Of a DNA stretch of 64,000 nt, positions 1-8,095 are shown piece after piece. A model generated the notes under the pieces. The model worked only from the letters and a program-made list of their open reading frames with translations, ran no database searches and was not told the origin of the DNA. The stretch comes from Herminiimonas sp. GTDB lineage: Bacteria; Pseudomonadota; Gammaproteobacteria; Burkholderiales; Burkholderiaceae. The stretch covers positions 62,001 to 126,000 of the forward strand of contig NZ_JAURVN010000014.1 of NCBI RefSeq assembly GCF_030655415.1, read 5' to 3'. The position numbers were made by a program, and so were the translations under genes. Position 1 is the stretch's first letter. Each line of letters opens with the position of its first letter.

Positions 1-567
1 TGCATGGGCATGCTCGGTACCAAACGTCGCGGCTTTGGCAATATCGTTGGGCACGCTAGCGATGTGTCGGATATGTCGTCGTTGTCGTCATGGACCTCAC
101 AACAGTTCGATCCGCTCTTGTCTTGGAAAGATGTGGAATGGATCAAGAAGTGCTGGGGCGGCAAGCTGATCATCAAGGGCATCATGGATGCAGAAGATGC
201 CCAGTTGGCAGTCGCCAGCGGCGCCGATGCATTGATCGTATCGAATCACGGCGGTCGTCAACTCGACGGCGCCTTGTCCAGCATCGCCGCATTACCTAGC
301 ATCGTCGATGCAGTCGGCGATCAGATCGAAGTCCATATGGATGGTGGCATCCGCTCGGGACAAGACGTGCTCAAGGCGCTGGCTCTCGGCGCGAAGGGTA
401 CGTATATCGGCCGTTCCTTCTTGTACGGTTTGGGCGCGATGGGGGAAGAGGGCGTGACCAAATGCCTGGAAATCATCGAACGCGAACTGGACCTGACGAT
501 GGCTTTTTGCGGGCTGACCGATGTGAAAAAAGTCGACAAGAAAATTTTGATTCCGGGGACTTACTAA
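1..567 (+). CDS. lldD: FMN-dependent L-lactate dehydrogenase / alpha-hydroxy-acid oxidase, C-terminal part (5' end outside window)
   Basis: The reading frame is open from the first base, so only the last 188 residues are present. The visible part carries the family's C-terminal half-barrel. There is a lysine strand (KLIIKGI), then SNHGGRQLDG holding the catalytic histidine and substrate-binding arginine, and then the FMN phosphate loop DGGIRSGQD and GAKGTYIGR. These enzymes oxidise L-lactate or a related 2-hydroxy acid to the 2-oxo acid using FMN and pass electrons to the quinone pool or oxygen. The substrate cannot be fixed from this half alone; glycolate or mandelate oxidase-like relatives share these motifs. 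The gene ends 38 bp from the convergent stop of dnaE2, and no clear terminator is seen between them. Confidence 0.88.
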   Translation, partial: CMGMLGTKRRGFGNIVGHASDVSDMSSLSSWTSQQFDPLLSWKDVEWIKKCWGGKLIIKGIMDAEDAQLAVASGADALIVSNHGGRQLDGALSSIAALPSIVDAVGDQIEVHMDGGIRSGQDVLKALALGAKGTYIGRSFLYGLGAMGEEGVTKCLEIIERELDLTMAFCGLTDVKKVDKKILIPGTY

Positions 568-605
568 TAGCAATCCAATCGCAGCCGTGAGCAGATAAAC
601 CAGTC

Positions 606-3600
606 TTACTGGAAATCGCGGCTGCTGATAGTGAGTTCACCCAGCAAGTGGGAATGATCGACAATCCGTTTCGCAACTAGATGGTGAACGCCTTCCTTGG
701 TTTGCCAGATACCGTAGACTGTCATCAGTTGCGCATTCAATATTTCCTTGCGCTGCTTGTCCACCAAGTCTGGCCAGATAATGACGTTGGTGATGCCGGT
801 TTCATCTTCAAGCGTGACAAACATTGTGCCTTTGGCAGTCGGCGGTCGTTGCCGCATCGTGACGATGCCGGTAGTGCGTGCAATTTTTCGATCGGCAAAT
901 CCGCGCATTTCCAGTGAAGTCGATAGGTTCATTTTTTTGAGTCGCGGCCGCAGCAATGCGAGTGGATGACGGTTCAGGGTTAATCCAAGGCTGGCGTAAT
1001 CAGCGACGATTTCCTGGCCTTCGCTGGCTTGCGGCAAGATTAATGGCGTTTCTATAATCGGTGCATCGCGCAATAAAGCCGGCGCTGGCCGCATCCCGGC
1101 TACTTCCCATTTTGCTTGGCGTCTATGACCACTTAAAGGTAGTAGCGCATTGGCGCTGGCTAGGGCGCCGAGTTCATGCTGATCCAATGAAGCACGACGC
1201 GCGAGATCATCGACGTTGGCAAAAGCTTGCTGCTCACGCGCTGCGACTATTCTTTCTGCTGCGGCTATGGATAAGCCTTTCACCATTTTCAGGCCGAGCC
1301 GCACTGGCGATTGGACAAGCTTCATTTCTTCCAGATGGGATTCGATGTCGCTGATTGTGATGTTGACAGCATGCACGATGACGCCGTGACGCTTGGCGTC
1401 TTGCACCAATTGCGAAGCGGAATAAAAACCCATCGGTTGCGAGTTGAGCAGTGCGACAAGAAAGGCGGCTGGGTAGTGACATTTGATCCAGGCCGATACA
1501 TAGACCAGCAAGGCAAAGCTGGCGGCATGGGATTCGGGGAAACCATATTCGCCGAAGCCTTTGATTTGTTCGAACAGCCTGTCTGCAAAATCTGGGTCGT
1601 AGTCGTTGGCGATAAGGCCGGCTTTTAGTTTGTCGCCATGCTTTTCGAGGCTCCCTTTACGCTTCCACGCGGCCATCGATCGACGTAGTTCATCTGCTTC
1701 GCCTGGGGTGAAATCTGCTGCCAGCACGGCGATTTGCATCACTTGTTCTTGAAAGATCGGCACGCCGCAAGTGCGCTTTAAGGCTTCCTTGATTGCCGGG
1801 CCTGGATAGACGATGTCGTCCGGATTCATATGGCGTTGCTTCAGGTACGGATGCACCATGCCCCCTTGAATCGGACCGGGCCGCACAATCGCCACCTGTA
1901 CCACCAAGTCGTAATAGCGCTGTGGACGCAGGCGCGGCAGCATCGACATTTGCGCACGCGATTCGATCTGGAATACGCCTATGGTGTCTGCCAGACAAAT
2001 CATCTCGTAGGTTTTCTTGTCCTCGTCTTTAATATCCTGCATCTCGAAGCGATAGCCTTTTTGAGCGCTGATCATATCCAGCGCACGTCGGATCGCTGAC
2101 AGCATGCCCAGCGCCAGCACATCGACTTTCAGCAAGCCGAGCGCATCCAGATCATCCTTGTCCCATTCGATCACGCTGCGATCCTTCATGGATGCGTTTT
2201 CTATCGGTACCAGTCTGGCCAGACTATCCTGCGCAATGACGAAGCCTCCGCTGTGTTGCGACAAATGACGTGGAAAACCGATCAGGGTTTGAGTCAGTTC
2301 CACCAGTTTTTGCACGATAGACGATTGCGGGTCGAAGCCGTTTTCAAGCAAACGATCTTCGCGAACTTCGCGGCCATCCCACCATTTGTGCGAGCTGGAC
2401 AAACGATTGACCTGTTCAAAGTCCAGGCCTAGCGCTTTGCCGACATCTTTCATTGCCGAGCGCGGCCTATAGGTGATCAGCGCAGCGGTCAGGGCGGCGC
2501 GGTGGCGGCCGTATTTTTGATAAATGTATTGCATCACTTCTTCGCGCCGCTGATGCTCGAAGTCGACGTCGATATCCGGCGGTTCGTTGCGCTCGCGTGA
2601 GATGAAGCGCTCAAATAATACGCTGCTGCGTTGTGGATCGACTTCGGTAATGCCCAGGCAATAACAAACAATCGAATTGGCAGCCGAGCCGCGCCCCTGG
2701 CAAAGAATGTCGCGGCTGCGGGCGAATTTGACGATGTCGTAGACGGTGAGGAAGAAGGGTTCGTAATTCAGTTCGTGTATCAGGCTTAACTCATGTTCGA
2801 TTTGCTGGCGAAACTTTTCAGGAATGCCGTTCTTGAAGCGTCTTTGTGTTGCGCCTTCAAAGGTGATGCGGCGCAAATAACCAGATAGCGTTTCGCCGGC
2901 GGGAACGATTTCTTGCGGATATTCGTAGCGCAATTCATCCAGTGAAAAAAAGCAAAGGCTGGCGAGCTTGATGGTTTCTTCCAGCAATTGCGACGGATAA
3001 ATCTGCGCCAGACGCAGGCGTGAGCGTAAATGCTGTTCGGCATTTGGCTGCAACTCCAGCCCGCATTCCGCGACCGATTTCCCCAGACGTACTGCGGTTA
3101 GTGTGTCTTGCAAGGGTTTGCGCGAGCGCACATGCATCAGGACGTCGCCCATTGCGATTAATGGCACGTTCACTTTGGTGGATAGGGCGCTGAGTTGATC
3201 GAGCCAGTATTGATCATCGCAGTGATGCAGTAATTCGACCGCGATCCATGCACGGGTAGGGAAGGTGCGTGCCAGCCAAGTGCTTTGCTCTTCGATTTCT
3301 TGCTGTGTGTGCTCGTGTTGCGGGATCAGGATGACGCAACAATCCGGCAAATAAGCCAAATGTGCGGCGCTGCTTTCTGGCGGAACTTGTTCATCCAGAT
3401 CACTGCGACACAAGGTGTAAAAACCTTTGGCGGCGCGTCGCCGACCTAGCGTGATTAACTCGGACAGATTGCCGTAGCCATTGCGATTACAGGCGAGAAA
3501 AACCAGTTTGGTGCCGCAGACCAGCGTGATTTCGCTGCCTATGATCAGGTGCAGATCATGTTTTTTTGCTTCGACATGGGCGCGTACGACGCCAGCTAGC

Positions 3601-3743
3601 GAACATTCATCGGTGATTGCAAGGCTGCTGTAACCCAGGTCGAAAGCGCGCTGCACCAATTCTTCCGGGTGGGATGCGCCTTGCAGGAAGCTGAAATTCG
3701 ACCGGCAGTGCAGTTCGGCATAGGAAGGTAGAGCGGATAACAT
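606..3743 (-). CDS. dnaE2: Error-prone DNA polymerase III alpha subunit DnaE2 (ImuC)
   Basis: Translesion polymerase of the ImuA-ImuB-DnaE2 mutasome. The product is 1045 residues, normal for DnaE2 and shorter than replicative DnaE. The N-terminal PHP domain begins at once (ELHCRSNFSFLQGASHPEEL, then AITDECSLAGVVRA). The polymerase active-site aspartates lie in PPDIDVDFEHQRREEV and the Gly-rich SQHSGGFVI segment follows. A helix-hairpin-helix and an OB-fold-like region (GIVTMRQRPPTAKGTMFVTLEDE) close the protein. In this family DnaE2 does the synthesis past lesions while ImuB links it to the sliding clamp. It is the last gene of the operon, 128 bp after imuB; no separate LexA box is visible in that gap. 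The ATG at 3743 gives the expected N-terminus. Confidence 0.95.
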   Translation of the reverse strand: MLSALPSYAELHCRSNFSFLQGASHPEELVQRAFDLGYSSLAITDECSLAGVVRAHVEAKKHDLHLIIGSEITLVCGTKLVFLACNRNGYGNLSELITLGRRRAAKGFYTLCRSDLDEQVPPESSAAHLAYLPDCCVILIPQHEHTQQEIEEQSTWLARTFPTRAWIAVELLHHCDDQYWLDQLSALSTKVNVPLIAMGDVLMHVRSRKPLQDTLTAVRLGKSVAECGLELQPNAEQHLRSRLRLAQIYPSQLLEETIKLASLCFFSLDELRYEYPQEIVPAGETLSGYLRRITFEGATQRRFKNGIPEKFRQQIEHELSLIHELNYEPFFLTVYDIVKFARSRDILCQGRGSAANSIVCYCLGITEVDPQRSSVLFERFISRERNEPPDIDVDFEHQRREEVMQYIYQKYGRHRAALTAALITYRPRSAMKDVGKALGLDFEQVNRLSSSHKWWDGREVREDRLLENGFDPQSSIVQKLVELTQTLIGFPRHLSQHSGGFVIAQDSLARLVPIENASMKDRSVIEWDKDDLDALGLLKVDVLALGMLSAIRRALDMISAQKGYRFEMQDIKDEDKKTYEMICLADTIGVFQIESRAQMSMLPRLRPQRYYDLVVQVAIVRPGPIQGGMVHPYLKQRHMNPDDIVYPGPAIKEALKRTCGVPIFQEQVMQIAVLAADFTPGEADELRRSMAAWKRKGSLEKHGDKLKAGLIANDYDPDFADRLFEQIKGFGEYGFPESHAASFALLVYVSAWIKCHYPAAFLVALLNSQPMGFYSASQLVQDAKRHGVIVHAVNITISDIESHLEEMKLVQSPVRLGLKMVKGLSIAAAERIVAAREQQAFANVDDLARRASLDQHELGALASANALLPLSGHRRQAKWEVAGMRPAPALLRDAPIIETPLILPQASEGQEIVADYASLGLTLNRHPLALLRPRLKKMNLSTSLEMRGFADRKIARTTGIVTMRQRPPTAKGTMFVTLEDETGITNVIIWPDLVDKQRKEILNAQLMTVYGIWQTKEGVHHLVAKRIVDHSHLLGELTISSRDFQ

Positions 3744-3871
3744 ATGCAGAATTGTTCATCTATCTTTGATTAAATATGAATGTTCATTCAGGCTTAAAGC
3801 TAATGCTGACTTATCAAAATAATTTAATGCGAAAAATTGCTACTACCTTGATCTGATTGAGCATTCAATTT

Positions 3872-5419
3872 CTAGCCGAAGAATCCGTGCAAAAACCAGC
3901 CTGATCCGATCTCCTTATTCATGGTGCGAAGACGGAATATCCAGAGCAATGCATTGTTCTCGTTTTGCGCAATGAAGTAATCGCGCGCCGCCAATTCATC
4001 GTCCCACCAGCCGGCCTCGATCCGTTCTGGTCCTGTTAATAAGGTCAGCGGACTTTGGTAAAACGGTTTGTGTTGGCGCGTGATCAGAGCCTGCGGTTGT
4101 TGCAAAAGCCAGGTCGGACGAGCCGGTGCAGCATGCGGCAACAAGTTGTCTGCTTGCTTATTGCGGCGCGTGTTTTGCCTGCTATTGATGGCTGTCGTCG
4201 CAATACTTTTTTCCGGTCGGTGATCTGCAAACATGGCGAGCTGGCGCACCGCTTCATTCCCAAGGCGACTTTGCAATCGTTCTATCAGGCGTCCGGTGGT
4301 TTCCGCATCCGATGCAGCAGTCGGGAATAATTCGGTATTCGGTGCGGCCTGTTCGGCAATCTGGTCTGCCTTCAAGGCAATTTCAATCACGGGCGCGATC
4401 AAGTCGAGTTGCACCAGTCGTTCGCGCAGCAAGAGCGTCAGGTGATCAATGTCGCGGCTAGGCATGCCGAGCACGATGGTCAGTGGCGTGCTGCGATGAT
4501 CGCGCTGCCGGGTCGATTCGTGGTGTAGCCAGAGTGTGATGCTGGCGACCGCCGCGTGGCGTACCGCCAGCCAGCCGCTTAATTGCAGCAGCAGGCGGCG
4601 CGCGGCAAACAGCAAGGCTTCAGTGCTTTCCACGCGCGCAGGTAACTCCAGCTTGGCATCGAAAACAATCGGTGCTTCAAACCACTGGTGCGCTTCAGTT
4701 TCATCGCCGTAAGCACGATCCAGTTCACGCAATACTTCCTTGCCAAACCGCCTGGCTACACCAGCACGTGGCAAACGGCGTAGCTGGCCTATGGTGCGGC
4801 AGCCAATATCAGCTAGAGTTTCCAGATGGGTTTGTACGGAATCAAGTACATGCAAAGGCAGCTCATCCAGTGCCGTATCGGCTAGCTCAGGTGCTATGAA
4901 TACGTCGTTGATCTGGTCGGATTGCGCGCGCAACCATGCGCCGCTGGCGGTCGGTGCGCTTGCCAAACGTGCATGCAAACCGAGTTCCAGCAGTCCACTC
5001 AACAGATTCGACGCAATGTTTTGTGCACCATTGAACAGGCGCAAGCTGGCCGCGACTTCCATTAATAATCCAGATGGACGGAGTACAACATGCGGCGTGA
5101 AGTGCAAACTCCACAATGCAGCTTCATGCAGTGCTTGCGCTTCCTGATCCAAGTCGCGCGGGAACGCTTGCAGCTCACCGGTCAATGCACGCGCACTGCT
5201 TTCTGACATGCCAGGTCGTATGCCAGCTTCTTCTGCACGCTGATTGCACCAACCAACCAGCTTGCGCTCGCAGATCACGACCGGCTTATCCAGCAAGGAA
5301 TCATACGCGTCGGTAGATTCCAGAATGGATGAATCTGCCGGATCGGATAGATGCCTAAGCCGGAAGCGCAGCGCGGTGTCTAGCGGCAGTTGCGGCAAGT
5401 GCAGAGCGATCCACAGCAT
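3872..5419 (-). CDS. imuB: ImuB, non-catalytic Y-family polymerase-like mutasome protein
   Basis: A 515-residue DinB/UmuC-like protein that, in studied bacteria, cannot polymerise but scaffolds DnaE2 and ImuA at the beta clamp. I start it at the ATG at 5419, giving MLWIALHLPQLPLD, the usual ImuB N-terminus; a longer frame from a GTG at 5455 is possible. The region matching the Y-family SIDE active-site motif reads GLLMEVAASLRLFNG, so the catalytic Asp-Glu pair is absent, as expected of ImuB. A clamp-binding-like pentapeptide QLAMF lies at about residues 393-397. The start overlaps the end of imuA by 65 nt, implying translational coupling. The C-terminus (RDYFIAQNENNALLWIFR) is typical of the family. 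Confidence 0.93.
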   Translation of the reverse strand: MLWIALHLPQLPLDTALRFRLRHLSDPADSSILESTDAYDSLLDKPVVICERKLVGWCNQRAEEAGIRPGMSESSARALTGELQAFPRDLDQEAQALHEAALWSLHFTPHVVLRPSGLLMEVAASLRLFNGAQNIASNLLSGLLELGLHARLASAPTASGAWLRAQSDQINDVFIAPELADTALDELPLHVLDSVQTHLETLADIGCRTIGQLRRLPRAGVARRFGKEVLRELDRAYGDETEAHQWFEAPIVFDAKLELPARVESTEALLFAARRLLLQLSGWLAVRHAAVASITLWLHHESTRQRDHRSTPLTIVLGMPSRDIDHLTLLLRERLVQLDLIAPVIEIALKADQIAEQAAPNTELFPTAASDAETTGRLIERLQSRLGNEAVRQLAMFADHRPEKSIATTAINSRQNTRRNKQADNLLPHAAPARPTWLLQQPQALITRQHKPFYQSPLTLLTGPERIEAGWWDDELAARDYFIAQNENNALLWIFRLRTMNKEIGSGWFLHGFFG

Positions 5420-6134
5420 AGGAAGGTGTATTGAAAACTGGTTTGCTGAGAACACGGGTCGCTAATGGCTTGACCAGTATTTGCGGAATGGAAAGCGGCA
5501 GCACGATAGGATCGCTATGCACCGGACCACGGCGTTTGATGATTTCTACCGACATGCGACCTGCTGGCGACGGCTGGCAAACCAGACGCAAAGGCGCAGG
5601 CGACGATTGATCTTGTGCCGATAGCGGACGGAATACAAAAGTCAAACCTTCGCAACCGGCAGCAGCCAATTGCAAGCGGCGTAAATGATCGGCGCGCGCT
5701 TGCGGCAGCCAGCACAACAATGCGCCGAAGCTGGCGCTTTTCAACGCTTGTTCTACGGCCCAGATACGATCGACCGGTTTGTCGGCTTCAATCAAAATAA
5801 CGCGCGTCAGGTCTATGCCCAGATCAGCCAAAGCGGCAGCAAAAGGAATATGTGGCGGTGCCAGTAATACGACGGTTTTACCGGCTTGCGTAATGCGTGC
5901 GAGGGTCGGTGCGAGCAAGCGCAATTCGCCTACGCCCGGATTAGCGAGCAGTAGTTCGGTCAAAACAGAAGGAGGCCAGCCGCCATTCGGCAACTGCTGA
6001 TCCAGCTCGCGATAGCCGGACGAAACCGGTTTGGAGCGGTACGATCCCATTTGATCTCCGAGCCAGATTGAGTCTGGCAGCGACGCAAGAATCGACGATG
6101 TGGAAAAGGGAAGTGCACAAGACATTGCAGCCAT
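5355..6134 (-). CDS. imuA: ImuA, RecA-like SOS mutasome protein
   Basis: First gene of the SOS operon, 259 residues. It has a RecA/SulA-like fold region: GYRELDQQLPNGGWPPSVLTEL, followed by strands such as KTVVLLAPP and GALLCWLPQAR. The N-terminal GYRELD and GGWP segments mark the family, although the Walker A loop is not a clean GxxxxGKT. ImuA proteins interact with RecA and ImuB and are needed for damage-induced mutagenesis. The ATG at 6134 is preceded by a strong GGAGG four bases upstream. A LexA box sits 61 bp upstream, so expression is inferred to be DNA-damage-inducible. The N-terminal 30 residues are poorly conserved-looking, but the ribosome binding site supports this start. Confidence 0.9.
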   Translation of the reverse strand: MAAMSCALPFSTSSILASLPDSIWLGDQMGSYRSKPVSSGYRELDQQLPNGGWPPSVLTELLLANPGVGELRLLAPTLARITQAGKTVVLLAPPHIPFAAALADLGIDLTRVILIEADKPVDRIWAVEQALKSASFGALLCWLPQARADHLRRLQLAAAGCEGLTFVFRPLSAQDQSSPAPLRLVCQPSPAGRMSVEIIKRRGPVHSDPIVLPLSIPQILVKPLATRVLSKPVFNTPSYAVDRSALAATAARHRAALPA

Positions 6135-6195
6135 AAAACCTCCAAAAGTACTGTTTGGGACAAAACGCCGTTTGCTCAGGCGAGTTCTTAATATA

Positions 6196-6211
6196 CTGTA
6201 TATGCATACAG
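6196..6211 (-). promoter_or_regulatory. LexA (SOS) box of the imuA-imuB-dnaE2 operon
   Basis: The sequence CTGTATATGCATACAG is an exact CTGT-N8-ACAG LexA site, and the flanking bases extend it to TACTG...CAGTA. It lies 61 bp before the imuA start. No other gene begins next to it, since the nearest feature on the other side is the terminator of a minus-strand gene. Repression by LexA and induction after DNA damage follow from the known behaviour of this operator. Confidence 0.92.
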
Positions 6212-6344
6212 TATAAAAGCTTTATCTACAGTTTTTTGAGGAAATGGACTTTCGTTGTCAGTAGTGAAATTTTTTAGTTTGGATAAGAAATACCAGCGCA
6301 TCAGCGCTGTTTTGAAGTTCGGAGTGCAGCATCTGATTGCCCTA

Positions 6345-6380
6345 ATAAAAATGCGGCACTCAATTTCTTGAGTGCCGCAT
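6345..6380 (-). terminator. Intrinsic terminator of the outer-membrane protein gene
   Basis: Perfect 13-bp stem ATGCGGCACTCAA / TTGAGTGCCGCAT (6351-6363 and 6368-6380) with loop TTTC. On the minus strand it is followed by a T-rich tract (TTTTATTA). It lies about 95 bp after the stop of the gene at 6476-7342. Confidence 0.9.
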
Positions 6381-6475
6381 ATATAAGTACAGAATCGGCT
6401 TACCTAAGCTTTTCTCTTGGTGTGTATCAAGCGCCAAATACAAAAAATCCAGCGTCCGACGACCTCACTATTAAA

Positions 6476-7342
6476 TTAGAAGCGTGCTTTTGCAAACAGC
6501 GATGGGCCGCGGAAGCGAATGTCCAGATCCGCAGTCGAGCTGCCGCCGCTACGTTCCAGCTTGACGCGCGAGATGCCGTAGTCAGCCACGAAGCCCAGGT
6601 TTTTCCATGGGAACCACTCGACACCGACGTTGCCGTTGTATATGTGGCCTTCAAGATTGCCGCCATTTTTCTTTACGCCAGATGCTTCGACATACATACG
6701 TACATTCGGTGTGAAAGCATAGCGCCAGCCGAGTTCGACTAGAGGTGCTACTGCATCGTCGGTATAGCGATCGGATGCGCCGTCAGAATAGGTCGTGCCG
6801 CCAGCGGTAACTGTGCCGCTGATGCTACCGGCCAGATCGGCGCGGTAGTAAGCACCGCCCAGGCCAAGACCAAATACGCTGTTACCGCTACCAAACCACC
6901 ATTTATAAGAGAGGCGTGCCAAATCAATTTTGAGTTTTGAATCAAAATTCGCGCTGCCGGTTACCGGTTGGCCATCGATAGTGGAATTGCCAGACACACC
7001 GAGGTTGTACGAACGGTCATAGCGGTAGTAATCGAAGGAAATACCTTGGCTATCGAACAGCAAGACGTCGGCACGTATGCGCGGAATGGTCACGCTGCTG
7101 TTGCTGCGTTCTGGTGTATCGACGCGGCCATATGGCGTATCAACGCCAGCTTTGAACGTAGGTTCGGCATGGAAGGCACCGATAGAAATGCTGGCACGAT
7201 CAAGTGCTGGCGATGGATCGGCCAGTGCCGAGACGGAAGTCGCCATACAAATACCAAACAAAGATGCGTATTGCATCAACTTGCGTCCGTTGGAGATATT
7301 TTGGCTGGTTTTTGCTGGACTACCGTACAAATTATTGCGCAT
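6476..7342 (-). CDS. Outer-membrane beta-barrel protein of unknown function
   Basis: A 288-residue protein with a cleavable signal peptide (hydrophobic ASLFGICMATSVSALA, cleavage after SALA). It has alternating amphipathic strands rich in Tyr, Gly and aromatic residues (ISFDYYRYDR, LSYKWWFGSG, VFGLGLGGAYYRADL) and a terminal phenylalanine (FAKARF), the Bam-machinery signature of outer-membrane proteins. The last part (WFPWKNLGFVADYGISRV) resembles small OmpA/OmpW-like barrels, but I cannot name a family. I chose the ATG at 7342 because GGAG precedes it by seven bases. That gives a long n-region, and an internal ATG at 7276 would give a more ordinary signal peptide. The gene stands alone, with its own terminator and a palindromic site just upstream. 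Confidence 0.75.
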   Translation of the reverse strand: MRNNLYGSPAKTSQNISNGRKLMQYASLFGICMATSVSALADPSPALDRASISIGAFHAEPTFKAGVDTPYGRVDTPERSNSSVTIPRIRADVLLFDSQGISFDYYRYDRSYNLGVSGNSTIDGQPVTGSANFDSKLKIDLARLSYKWWFGSGNSVFGLGLGGAYYRADLAGSISGTVTAGGTTYSDGASDRYTDDAVAPLVELGWRYAFTPNVRMYVEASGVKKNGGNLEGHIYNGNVGVEWFPWKNLGFVADYGISRVKLERSGGSSTADLDIRFRGPSLFAKARF

Positions 7343-8095
7343 GACTAATCTCCGGATTTGGAATGAAAAGAGTTGATCAACATATTGATCAACGCGTGCA
7401 ACGCCGTGCGTTGCCTTCCCAAAGAATAGCGATTGCATTATTTTTCTTATGTGCGTTTTCAAACATAGAATTTTGATTTCGCTATCAACGTATCGCGAAT
7501 ACGACACTTGGATAGGATTGATTCGACAGTGCGCGATGTCATCCGAATGTCTCGCTTCTTGACGCTGTTGTTCGTGTGAATGTTTTTATCTGATGACGGA
7601 TAAAAAATCGTATGACGCGCAAGCATTCTTCTATTTAAATATTGCGCTATTCGTTCGATGGCTTTTTCTTACCGCATCGCTTGCGTGTTTGATGACGTTG
7701 AAAATGGATGCCCTGAATTTAGCGAAGCATCAAATAGCCTGCGTGTGGGTACGCCAGCATTTCAGAAAATGCCGCAGTTGCTGCATCGGCTAGAAGATGT
7801 GACCGACTGTTAAATATGATCAACAAAGGCGGCTGAAAGCGCATTTTTCTTGATAAATGGCAATAAAATAGTTACTCTATGGAAATTATTTTCTTTGCGG
7901 TGTGGCGTATAGCGTTCATTTTTCGCCTAAACCTGCAAGTAAGCACGTTGATTTCCCCGCGCTGAAGACACGGATATTACTTATCCGTCCATCTGGTACG
8001 ACATCTCCTTGAGTCAATAGCAAGGCCAATGGCCTTGCTCAAGCTCGCCAGAGACGCGCTCAAGAAATGTTTTTTAACCAAACGAAAAGCAAGGC
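7343..8095. other. 753-bp gene-poor, AT-rich intergenic region
   Basis: This separates the divergent outer-membrane protein and GGDEF-EAL genes. No convincing gene is present; a 66-codon frame at 7593-7793 has no ribosome binding site and no recognisable product. It holds a palindromic site at 7372-7393. Near the right end are two perfect small hairpins, ACGGATA/TATCCGT (7970-7988) and AGCAAGGCC/GGCCTTGCT (8019-8039). Both are placed to fall in the 5' leader of the downstream c-di-GMP gene. Neither is followed by a T run, so they are not obvious terminators. Confidence 0.6.
7372..7393. promoter_or_regulatory. Perfect inverted repeat upstream of the outer-membrane protein gene (possible operator)
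   Basis: GTTGATCAA-CATA-TTGATCAAC is a perfect 9-bp inverted repeat with a 4-bp spacer, 29 bp before the ATG at 7342. Each arm is itself nearly palindromic. It is not an FNR box, because the TTGAT and ATCAA halves have the wrong spacing. It could be a regulator operator or an mRNA leader hairpin. Confidence 0.45.

Noticed and set aside
7372..7393. Possible FNR box
   Set aside because: TTGAT and ATCAA halves are present but not with the N4 spacing; kept only as an unassigned inverted repeat.
7593..7793. 66-codon plus-strand frame in the gap before the GGDEF-EAL gene
   Set aside because: No ribosome binding site and no recognisable product; the protein reads as random in composition.
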